NCBI GenBank assembly: GCA_023402355.1
Contig: JAEXCG010000039.1
Location: forward strand, 1-12,372
From: Bacillota bacterium
GTDB taxonomy: Bacteria > Bacillota > Clostridia > Christensenellales > Aristaeellaceae
Length of the DNA stretch: 12,372 nt
Reading direction: 5' to 3'
The notes beneath the pieces were generated by a model, which had not been told where the DNA came from, searched no databases, and saw only the letters and a program-made list of their open reading frames with translations. Positions 1-5,720 of the stretch are shown here, in pieces. Every line of letters begins with the position of its first letter. The stretch's first letter is position 1. A program made the translations under genes and the position numbers.

Positions 1-3
1 AGG

Positions 4-51
4 CCAGGGGGACCAGGGGGAGTTGCGATCCTCCCCCTTAGGTCCCCCTGG
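4..51. terminator. Long two-part GC hairpin, possible terminator of an upstream gene
   Basis: An outer 11-bp perfect stem (4-14 with 41-51, arms CCAGGGGGACC and GGTCCCCCTGG) continues into an inner 8-bp perfect stem (15-22 with 31-38, AGGGGGAG and CTCCCCCT). There is an 8-nt loop and a 2-nt bulge (TA, 39-40). No T-run follows, so a classic rho-independent terminator is not assured. It may equally be an intergenic palindromic repeat like those further along the window. The gene it would end lies off the left edge. Confidence 0.5.
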
Positions 52-115
52 ACCCCCATAACCCCCTTCAAACGCTCGTCAGCCGCGCCGCCGGGCGGGC
101 GCGCTAAAATGTTAC

Positions 116-152
116 GGGATGCCTTGAATGACCGCGCTGCGGTCGGCATCCC
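116..152. repeat. Compound inverted repeat (stem-loop)
   Basis: Outer arms GGGATGCC (116-123) and GGCATCCC (145-152) enclose inner arms GACCGC (130-135) and GCGGTC (139-144) around a GCT triloop. The six bases TTGAAT (124-129) form a one-sided bulge. Fourteen perfectly matched base pairs in 37 nt is unlikely to be chance. It could be an RNA structure in the leader of the transporter transcript or a stray intergenic palindrome; nothing in the sequence decides between these. Confidence 0.5.
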
Positions 153-389
153 TCCACGGCCGCGCGCCTTGATCGCCCGTCGGCGCGGCTGGAAGTCATC
201 GCTTCGGGAAGGGCTACGATTTTCCGGGGCTCAATCGGAAGCCCCCCTGGCCCCCTCTGGGCCCAGCGCAGCGCGTAACCTGTTTCTTCATACGCGCGCG
301 GCCCCGCCGGAGAAACCCGATTCCTTCCTTATATATCCCCCTAAATAGATCCCTCAGGTTTCACCTTTCATCATCCTAAGACAAGGCAG

Positions 390-1334
390 GTGCTCCATTT
401 GGATACGCGAATGATAGATCCCACGCTCGACCCTTCCCTGTATCGCCCCATCGGAAACGGGGAGCGCGACGCGGAGGCGCTCGCCCGCCCGAGCGTCTCG
501 TACTGGAAGGACGTCTGGCTGCGCTATAAAAAGGACCCGCTGGCCGTGTTCGGCATGGTGGTCATCGTCGTCATGACGCTGCTGGCGATCTTCGGGCCGA
601 TGTTCTCGCCCTACGGCTACGCCCAGCAGGACTACACCGCCATGAATCAGGGGCCGAGCCTGCAGCACCTGTGCGGCACGGACAAGTTCGGGCGCGACAT
701 CTTCACGCGCATCCTCTACGGCGCGCGCATTTCGCTGTCCATCGGCTTCGTGACGGCCTTCATCAACATGATCATCGGCGTGCTCTACGGCGGCATCGCG
801 GGCTACCTCGGCGGCAAGGTCGACATGGTGATGATGCGCATCGTGGACATCATCATCGCGCTGCCCTCGCTGCTGTACATCATCCTCATCATGATGTTCC
901 TGGGCTCCAACATGAAGTCGATCATCATCGCCATGTGCATCTCCTCGTGGGTGGGCACGGCGCGCGTGGTGCGCTCGCAGGTGGTCAGCCTCAAGCATCA
1001 GGAGTACGTGCTCGCGGGCCAGCTCGCCGGCGCGAACAACTGGCAGCTCCTCATCCGCCACCTGATCCCCAACTCCATGGGCCCGATCATCGTGACGGTG
1101 ACCTTCCTGATCCCCTCCGCCATCTTCTCCGAGGCGTTCCTCTCCTTCCTGGGCATCGGCATTCAGGTGCCCATGGCCTCGTGGGGCAGCCTCGCCAACG
1201 ACGCCATCCCCATGCTGCGCTCGCAGCCGTACCAGATGATCTTCCCGGTGCTCGCCATCAGCCTGACGATGTTCGCCCTAAACTTCATCGGCGACGGCCT
1301 GCGCGACGCGCTCGACCCCAAGCTCAAGAAATAA
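390..1334 (+). CDS. dppC: Dipeptide/oligopeptide ABC transporter permease (DppC/OppC family)
   Basis: One of the two inner-membrane permease subunits of a peptide importer; it forms the channel with a DppB/OppB-type partner. About 314 residues, the usual family length. A cytoplasmic N-terminal OppC-type segment (residues ~35-50, YWKDVWLRYKKDP) leads into a first membrane helix (~53-72) and an external segment with the family's GTDKFGRDIFTRILYGAR motif (~96-113). Further helices are near 115-140, 150-171, 176-190, 235-256 and 284-302. The EAA loop that docks onto the ATPases is visible around residues 205-230 (EYVLAGQLAGANNW, then HLIPNS). The start is uncertain: GTG at 390 has only AAGG at 384-387 very close by, while ATG at 411 has GGA at 401-403 and also fits. 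The two ATPase genes follow at 18 and 4 nt, so this is one operon. The partner permease gene is not seen. Confidence 0.95.
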   Translation: MLHLDTRMIDPTLDPSLYRPIGNGERDAEALARPSVSYWKDVWLRYKKDPLAVFGMVVIVVMTLLAIFGPMFSPYGYAQQDYTAMNQGPSLQHLCGTDKFGRDIFTRILYGARISLSIGFVTAFINMIIGVLYGGIAGYLGGKVDMVMMRIVDIIIALPSLLYIILIMMFLGSNMKSIIIAMCISSWVGTARVVRSQVVSLKHQEYVLAGQLAGANNWQLLIRHLIPNSMGPIIVTVTFLIPSAIFSEAFLSFLGIGIQVPMASWGSLANDAIPMLRSQPYQMIFPVLAISLTMFALNFIGDGLRDALDPKLKK

Positions 1335-1352
1335 GCGGAAAGGCGGAGGAAC

Positions 1353-2348
1353 ATGGAACTTTTGACGGTGAAAAACCTTCGCACGACGTTCCGCATTCAG
1401 GCGGGGCTCGTGCGCGCGGTGCGCGGCATCGACTTTCACGTGGACGCGGGCGAGGCCGTGGGCATCGTGGGCGAGAGCGGCTCGGGCAAGAGCGTGAGCA
1501 TGCTCTCGGTCATGCACCTTTTGCCCGAGAACGCGGACATTCAGGCCGACGTGCTGAACTTCGACGGCCTGGACATGACGAAGGCGACCTATAACGAGCT
1601 GCGCTCCATTCAGGGCAACAAGATGGGCATGATCTTTCAGGACCCGATGACGAGCCTGAACCCCCTGATGCCCATCGGGCGGCAGATCATGGAGCCGCTG
1701 CGGCTGCACAAGAAGATGACCGGGGAGGCGGCAAAGGCCCGCACGCTGGAGCTTTTGCGCCTGGTGGAGATGCCCAGCCCCGAAAGCCGGCTCAAGCAGT
1801 ACCCGCACGAGTTTTCGGGCGGCATGCGCCAGCGCGCGATGATCGCCATCGCCATCGCCTGCGACCCGAAGCTGGTGATCGCGGACGAGCCGACCACCGC
1901 GCTGGACGTGACGATTCAGGCGCAGATTCTGGAGCTTTTGCAGTCGCTCAAGAAGAAGCTGAACACGTCCATCGTGATGATCACGCACGACCTGGGCGTC
2001 ATCGCGAGCATGTGCAGCCGCATCGTGGTGATGTACGGCGGCATGATCGTGGAGGAGGGCACGACGCGCGAAATCTTCTACGAGCCGCGCCACCCCTACA
2101 CCTGGGGCCTGCTGCGCTCGATCCCCAAGTCCGCGGGCGGCGAGAAGAAGAAGCTGATCCCGATCCCCGGCACGCCGCCCGACCTGCTGATGCCCCCCAA
2201 GGGCTGTCCCTTCATGCCGCGCTGCCCGCACGCGATGGAGGTCTGCAAGCTGGCGGTGCCGGAGCATACCCGGCTTTCGGATACGCACGCCTGCGCGTGC
2301 CATCTGATGAGCCCGCTGGCGCCCAAGGTCACGCGCGAGGAGGTGTAA
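1353..2348 (+). CDS. dppD: Peptide ABC transporter ATP-binding protein (DppD/OppD family)
   Basis: Cytoplasmic ATPase that powers peptide import with its DppF/OppF partner. 331 residues, typical length. Visible motifs are Walker A GESGSGKS (residues 40-47), Q-loop glutamine in FQDPMTSLNP (~95-104), ABC signature FSGGMRQR (154-161), Walker B LVIADEPT (174-181, catalytic Glu179) and H-loop His212. The C-terminal oligopeptide-transporter extension carries cysteines at 285, 291, 298 and 314/316 in the GCPF-x-x-RCP pattern. This spacing is known from DppD/OppD proteins and has been linked to an iron-sulfur cluster in at least one homologue. The purine-rich sequence AAGGCGGAGG (1340-1349) precedes the ATG. 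All ATPase motifs are intact. Peptide specificity cannot be read from the ATPase; assignment to D-Ala peptides rests on neighbouring genes. Confidence 0.96.
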   Translation: MELLTVKNLRTTFRIQAGLVRAVRGIDFHVDAGEAVGIVGESGSGKSVSMLSVMHLLPENADIQADVLNFDGLDMTKATYNELRSIQGNKMGMIFQDPMTSLNPLMPIGRQIMEPLRLHKKMTGEAAKARTLELLRLVEMPSPESRLKQYPHEFSGGMRQRAMIAIAIACDPKLVIADEPTTALDVTIQAQILELLQSLKKKLNTSIVMITHDLGVIASMCSRIVVMYGGMIVEEGTTREIFYEPRHPYTWGLLRSIPKSAGGEKKKLIPIPGTPPDLLMPPKGCPFMPRCPHAMEVCKLAVPEHTRLSDTHACACHLMSPLAPKVTREEV

Positions 2349-2352
2349 GGAC

Positions 2353-3327
2353 ATGGCGGAAAGACCGATCGTGCAGGCGGTGAACCTGCAAAAGATATTC
2401 GAGGTGGACAAGAAGTTTCTCACCGGCAAGAGCCGGCAGCTCAAGGCCGTGGACGGCGTGTCCTTCGACATCGCGCGCGGCGAGACGTTCGGGCTGGTGG
2501 GCGAATCCGGCTGCGGCAAGACGACCGTGGGCCGCATGCTGGTGCGGCTGTACGAGCCGACGAGCGGCAAGGTGATCTTCGGCGGCGACGACATCTCGCA
2601 CCTGTCGCAAAAGGAGCTGCTGCCCTACAGGCGGCGCATTCAGATGATCTTTCAGGACCCGTACGCGTCGCTCAACCCGCGCATGACGGTTTCGGACATC
2701 ATTCAAGAGCCGCTTTTGATGAACCGGGACTTTTCCGCGAAGGACCGCGACGCGCGCGCGCGCGAGCTGGTGGAGGTGGTGGGCCTCAAGCCCGACCATC
2801 TGGACCGCTACCCGCACGAGTTTTCCGGCGGCCAGCGCCAGCGCATCGGCATCGCGCGCGCGCTGGCGAACAGCCCGGAGTTCATCGTCTGCGACGAGCC
2901 GATCAGCGCGCTGGACGTGTCGATTCAGGCGCAGGTCGTGAACATGCTGGAAGAATTGCAGCAGAAGTTCGGGTTTTCGTATCTCTTTGTCTCGCACGAC
3001 CTGTCGATGGTGCGCCACATCTCGCACCGTGTGGGCGTCATGTACCTGGGGCACATGGTGGAGATGGCGGACGTGGAGGAGCTGTACAGCAACATGCTGC
3101 ACCCCTACACGCGCGCGCTGCTCTCGGCGGTGCCGATCGCGGACCCGGACCGCGCGGCGGGGGCGAAGCGCATCGTGCTGCAGGGCGACGTGCCCACGCC
3201 GATCGACCCGCCGAGCGGGTGCCCGTTCCGCACGCGCTGCCCGCTGGCGAGCGAGGCGTGCGCGGCGAGCCGGCCGGAGCTGCGCGACATGGGCGGCGGG
3301 CACGTGGTGGCGTGCCATAAGGCGTAA
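2353..3327 (+). CDS. dppF: Peptide ABC transporter ATP-binding protein (DppF/OppF family)
   Basis: Second ATPase of the peptide importer, 324 residues. Motifs: Walker A GESGCGKT (residues 50-57), Q-loop QDPYASLNPRMTV (~101-113, very typical of DppF/OppF), signature SGGQRQR (158-164), Walker B FIVCDEP (177-183, catalytic Glu182) and H-loop His215 in FVSHDLS. The C-terminal extension again carries a four-cysteine pattern (Cys290, 296, 303, 321). The start lies only 4 nt after the dppD stop, with GAGGTG at the end of dppD serving as ribosome binding site, so translational coupling is likely. A strong short hairpin follows 9 nt after the stop. No substrate-binding protein gene follows, so the periplasmic-type receptor must be encoded elsewhere. 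Confidence 0.96.
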   Translation: MAERPIVQAVNLQKIFEVDKKFLTGKSRQLKAVDGVSFDIARGETFGLVGESGCGKTTVGRMLVRLYEPTSGKVIFGGDDISHLSQKELLPYRRRIQMIFQDPYASLNPRMTVSDIIQEPLLMNRDFSAKDRDARARELVEVVGLKPDHLDRYPHEFSGGQRQRIGIARALANSPEFIVCDEPISALDVSIQAQVVNMLEELQQKFGFSYLFVSHDLSMVRHISHRVGVMYLGHMVEMADVEELYSNMLHPYTRALLSAVPIADPDRAAGAKRIVLQGDVPTPIDPPSGCPFRTRCPLASEACAASRPELRDMGGGHVVACHKA

Positions 3328-3336
3328 CGGAGGCAA

Positions 3337-3355
3337 AGGGGGACTTCGTCCCCCT
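3337..3355 (+). terminator. Hairpin directly after dppF
   Basis: Perfect 8-bp stem AGGGGGAC / GTCCCCCT with a TTC triloop, beginning 9 nt after the dppF stop codon. The position suits transcription termination or 3' end protection, but there is no T-run behind it. The loop and stem pattern matches the other intergenic palindromes in this window, so it may be one more repeat copy serving that role. Confidence 0.45.
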
Positions 3356-3432
3356 CCGCTGCCACCCCCTGGGGACGGGGGGCTCGGCCTCTCGCGCCTG
3401 CGGGCGCTCCCGGGCGGCCTCGGGTGCGGGGC

Positions 3433-3525
3433 CACTTTTCTTCGGCTCCGCCTACGAAAAGTGCGCCTTCGCGCCGCGCATGTCGCCGCGAAGGATTGTA
3501 TTTGGGGAGGCCTCGGCCTCCCCAA
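3433..3525. repeat. Three consecutive inverted repeats
   Basis: Arms CACTTTTC (3433-3440) and GAAAAGTG (3456-3463); arms CCTTCGCG (3466-3473) and CGCGAAGG (3487-3494); and 11-bp arms TTGGGGAGGCC (3502-3512) and GGCCTCCCCAA (3515-3525). Three perfect inverted repeats end to end within 93 bp indicate a structured intergenic element, not random GC-rich DNA. Function unknown. Confidence 0.55.
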
Positions 3526-3540
3526 GCCCCACCGGGCGCG

Positions 3541-3860
3541 CCGCCGCTTCGCTGGGCGCGACGGGGCTGCGATAACCGCGTTGCTGCTTCGCTAGGCGCG
3601 ATGAGGCTGCGATAACCACGCCGCCGCTTCGCTGGGCGCGACGGGGCTGCGATAACCGCGCCGCCGCTTCGCTGGGCGCGACGGGGCTGCGATAACCGCG
3701 CTGCTGCTTCTCTGGGCGGGACGAGGCTGCGATAACCGCGCTGCTGCTTCGCTGGGCGTGCCGAGGCTGCGATAACCGCGCTGCTGCTTCGCTGGGCGCG
3801 CCGAGGCTGCGATAACCGCGCTGCTGCTTCGCTGGGCGCGCCGAGGCTGCGATAACCATG
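3541..3860. repeat. Tandem array of eight 40-bp repeats
   Basis: Eight uninterrupted units of exactly 40 bp start at 3541, 3581, 3621, 3661, 3701, 3741, 3781 and 3821; a ninth is cut off after about 7-8 bases (3861 onward). Copies 1, 3 and 4 are identical to each other. Copies 5-8 form a second subtype with GAGG instead of GGGG after the GGCG block. All contain CTGCGATAACC near the end. There are no spacers, so this is a minisatellite and not a CRISPR array. The unit length is not a multiple of three and the + strand meets TAA in each copy, so it is not read as protein on that strand. Confidence 0.95.
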
Positions 3861-3901
3861 TTGCTGCGTATTAACCATCCCGGCTACAAACCACGTTGTA
3901 G

Positions 3902-3920
3902 GGGACGGGTTTCCCGTCCC
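3902..3920. repeat. Perfect 8-bp hairpin
   Basis: GGGACGGG (3902-3909), triloop TTT, CCCGTCCC (3913-3920). It directly adjoins and partly overlaps the first copy of the duplicated 20-bp sequence. It resembles the GGGGAC-type palindromes elsewhere in the window. No T-run follows. Confidence 0.5.
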
Positions 3921-3986
3921 GTGTTATACCGCAAACATTGCGTCTGGGCGGCCTCGACTACGGCCTCGTCCCGTGTTATACCGCAA
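3915..3986 (+). repeat. Duplicated 20-bp sequence upstream of alr
   Basis: CGTCCCGTGTTATACCGCAA occurs identically at 3915-3934 and 3967-3986, 52 bp apart. Each copy contains TTATAC, which could act as a -10 element, but neither has a good -35 at 16-18 bp. It could be a remnant of a tandem duplication or a pair of regulator binding sites ahead of alr. Confidence 0.55.
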
Positions 3987-4113
3987 CCATGACGGCTACG
4001 CGTCCCCGATAACGGCCCCTTCCGTCGCCGGGGGCCGCCCCGCCGCGCATCCTCCCCCGACGGCGCCGCCCCGCCGCCCTCGTAACCTGAAAAACCGTTT
4101 GGAGGCCATCGGC

Positions 4114-5259
4114 ATGAACGCACCGTTCGTCCGCCGCACCTGGATCGAAATCGACCTGGATACCATCCTTCATAATTATCGAGAGGCAAAGCGCATGACC
4201 CGGCCGGGCGTGCGCTTTGCGTGCGTCGTCAAGTCCAACGCCTATGGGCACGGGCTGCGCCGCGTGGCGCAGGCGCTCGAGGCGGAGGGCGCGGACCTGT
4301 TCGCCGTGAGCTGCGTGCGCGAGGCGCTTTGCCTGCGCCGCGCGGGCATCCGCGCGGACGTGCTGGTGATGGGCCTGTGCGACGCGGAGCTGTGCCGCGA
4401 CGCGGTGGAGGCCGGGCTGCTGCTCACCGTCGCCTCGCTCGCGGAGGGCGAGCGCCTCGCCGCCGCCGCGAAGGAGGCGGGCAGGCCCGCCCGCGTACAC
4501 GTCAAGGTCGATACGGGCTTTCACCGCCTGGGCTTTGACTGCACGGAGCGGGCGGCGGACGAGATCGCGCGCGTGTCGCATCTGCCGGGCGTCCGGGTCG
4601 AGGGGCTGTACTCGCACCTCGCGCTCATCGACCGGGAGCGCGACGAGTTCCAGCACGCGAATCTCCTTCGCATGCGCGCGTGGCTGGCGGCGCGGGGCGT
4701 GGAGCCTGCCGCGCTGCACATCTGCGACAGCATCGGCATGATGCGCTACCCCGAATGGCAGCACGACATCGTGCGCGCGGGCGCGCTGCTGTTCGGCGTG
4801 CGCCCCAGCCGCACGGAGGACATGCCGTTTGCCTGCGACCCGGCGCTGACGTTCAAGACGACGATCGCGCAGATTCACGACGTCGCGCCCGGCGAGCCGG
4901 TGGGCTACGACGACCGCGCGAACCTGACGCGTCCCTCGCGCATCGCGACGCTGTGCGCGGGCTACGGCGACGGATACCCGCGCTGCATGGGCGGCGTGGC
5001 GAGCGTCGGCATCCGCGGGCGGCTCGCGCCGGTCGTCGGGCTGGTCTGCATGGACCAGATGATGGCCGACGTGACGGACATTCCGGAGGCCGCGCCCGGC
5101 GACGAGGTGACGCTGCTGGGCGGGATGATCCCGTTTGCGCAGTACGCGGACTGGGCGCGCACCAACCGCAACGAGGCGATCTCGATCTTGAGCAAGCGCC
5201 CGCCGCGGGTATACCGTCGGGCGGGGGAGATCGTCTTCGTGGACGACGAGCTCCTTTGA
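4114..5259 (+). CDS. alr: Alanine racemase
   Basis: PLP-dependent cytoplasmic enzyme interconverting L- and D-alanine, supplying D-Ala for peptidoglycan or, when D-Ala is imported, returning it to the L-Ala pool. 381 residues, the usual length. The PLP lysine is Lys40 in VVKSNAYGHG. KVDTGFHRLGF (131-141) and SHLALID (167-173) are typical barrel motifs. The second catalytic base is Tyr284 in LCAGYGDGYPR. CMDQMM (312-317) and the C-terminal NEAISIL-x-KRPPRVY segment (353-367) also fit. The ATG at 4114 is chosen because GGAGG sits at 4101-4105, 8 nt before it, and family similarity begins right there; the open frame extends upstream to 3973 only through repeat DNA. Catalytic residues look complete. 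A racemase for another amino acid (for example serine, as in VanT C-terminal domains) cannot be fully excluded. Confidence 0.95.
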   Translation: MNAPFVRRTWIEIDLDTILHNYREAKRMTRPGVRFACVVKSNAYGHGLRRVAQALEAEGADLFAVSCVREALCLRRAGIRADVLVMGLCDAELCRDAVEAGLLLTVASLAEGERLAAAAKEAGRPARVHVKVDTGFHRLGFDCTERAADEIARVSHLPGVRVEGLYSHLALIDRERDEFQHANLLRMRAWLAARGVEPAALHICDSIGMMRYPEWQHDIVRAGALLFGVRPSRTEDMPFACDPALTFKTTIAQIHDVAPGEPVGYDDRANLTRPSRIATLCAGYGDGYPRCMGGVASVGIRGRLAPVVGLVCMDQMMADVTDIPEAAPGDEVTLLGGMIPFAQYADWARTNRNEAISILSKRPPRVYRRAGEIVFVDDELL

Positions 5260-5306
5260 GGAATGAATCAGCGGGGCGAGGCAGGGAAGGGATTTGGAAG
5301 GGATTT

Positions 5307-5352
5307 CAAAGGGCAAAGCCCTTTGACAGGGGCGCGGGGACGGCGTCCCCGC
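5307..5352. repeat. Double-hairpin module after alr
   Basis: First hairpin: CAAAGGGC (5307-5314), loop AAA, GCCCTTTG (5318-5325). Second: GCGGGGAC (5334-5341), loop GGC, GTCCCCGC (5345-5352). The same pair of hairpins in the same order and orientation forms the core of the ~80-bp units at 6891-7203. It lies about 50 nt behind the alr stop and might act as a terminator, though no T-run follows. Confidence 0.6.
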
Positions 5353-5440
5353 CCGTCATCCCAGAGCCGCGAAGCGGCAAAAGCGTTCGCGCTCGGGACG
5401 GCGAGGGGGCAGGAGCGCACCTTCGTTTGGAGAGGATCTC

Positions 5441-5648
5441 CAGGAATCCCCAAACAGTGTTTTCGGCGTGTGCCCCGTCGCTTTCGCGCCCAAGTCCATT
5501 CCATGAGCAGGAGGCTCCGCTTCCCGCACCCTCCGTTCGGGGCGGGTTTTCAGGAATCTCCAACCGGCGTTTTCGGCGTGTGCCTCGTTGCTTCACCGCT
5601 GAAAGTCCATTTTATGGGCAGGAGGCTCCGCCTCCCGCACCCTCCGTT
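5441..5648 (+). repeat. Imperfect direct repeat, two ~97-bp copies
   Basis: Copy one (5441-5537) and copy two (5551-5648) both begin CAGGAATC, share TTTTCGGCGTGTGCC, then AGTCCATT, GCAGGAGGCTCCGC and end with CCCGCACCCTCCGTT. The repeat period is 110 bp. The conserved GGAGGCTCC is itself a short palindrome. Divergence is concentrated between the shared blocks. Origin and role unknown. Confidence 0.8.
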
Positions 5649-5691
5649 TAAGGGCTTCGCCCTTAAAAATCCCTTCCTAAAAATCCCTTCC
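5647..5691. repeat. 9-bp hairpin followed by a tandem 14-mer
   Basis: TTTAAGGGC (5647-5655), loop TTC, GCCCTTAAA (5659-5667). The core is the reverse-complement version of the GGGC-GAA-GCCC hairpin found at 6916-6926. It is followed by two copies of TAAAAATCCCTTCC (5664-5677 and 5678-5691). The hairpin ends ~53 nt before the M20 start codon. Confidence 0.6.
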
Positions 5692-5720
5692 TAACTCTAT
5701 GAGAAGAAGAGGTATTCACC

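Larger units (their letters stand above)
1..389. other. Non-coding leader region upstream of the transporter genes
   Basis: No convincing gene lies here. The one open frame on the + strand (109-348) gives an arginine- and proline-rich product with no recognisable domain and no ribosome binding site, so I treat it as chance. The stretch holds two compound hairpins (4-51 and 116-152), described separately. An AT-rich patch near 329-347 could contain a -10 element for the downstream permease gene, but I find no matching -35 at a proper distance. The partner permease gene (dppB/oppB type) that normally sits directly before dppC is not in these bases. Confidence 0.6.
3328..4113. other. Long repeat-rich intergenic region between transporter and alr
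   Basis: No gene is supported in these ~790 bases. In order it holds a hairpin after dppF (3337-3355), a GC-rich stretch with three successive inverted repeats (3433-3463, 3466-3494, 3502-3525), eight tandem 40-bp repeats (3541-3860), a perfect 8-bp hairpin (3902-3920) and a 20-bp sequence duplicated at a 52-bp interval (3915-3934 and 3967-3986). Open frames on the - strand across the tandem array exist only because the 40-bp unit has no stop trinucleotide on that strand. I see no clear promoter for alr; TTGCTG (3861-3866) with TACAAA (3885-3890) at 18 bp is a weak candidate. Confidence 0.7.
5260..5720. other. Repeat-rich intergenic region between alr and the M20 gene
   Basis: No gene is supported in these ~460 bases. 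They contain a pair of hairpins soon after alr (5307-5352), a ~97-bp sequence present twice (5441-5537 and 5551-5648), a 9-bp hairpin (5647-5667) and a 14-bp unit repeated in tandem (5664-5677, 5678-5691). Short open frames here have no ribosome binding site or recognisable product. No promoter with both boxes was found before the M20 gene. Confidence 0.65.

Noticed and set aside
109..348. Small + strand gene upstream of dppC
   Set aside because: No ribosome binding site, composition typical of random GC-rich frames, and it starts just before and runs through a compound hairpin.
1278..3525. Long His/Arg-rich antisense frames opposite dppD and dppF
   Set aside because: They are shadows of the ATPase genes on the opposite strand; all ATPase motifs are intact on the + strand.
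3541..3860. CRISPR array
   Set aside because: The 40-bp units are contiguous with no variable spacers, and there are no cas genes in the window.
3105..3878. Antisense open frames with repeated RGYRSL / EAAARLSQPRRAQRS peptides
   Set aside because: They come from the 40-bp tandem repeat having no stop trinucleotide on the - strand, so several - strand frames stay open at once. One of them also runs on antisense into dppF. No start signal or promoter was seen.
3973..4113. N-terminal extension of alanine racemase
   Set aside because: The upstream part is Pro/Ala-rich, begins in a duplicated repeat and lacks a ribosome binding site; the ATG at 4114 has GGAGG at good spacing and starts the family similarity.
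5263..5694. Open frames across the gap between alr and the M20 gene
   Set aside because: They run through direct repeats and hairpins, overlap one another in several frames, and show no domain; the two repeat copies explain the repeated peptide segments.
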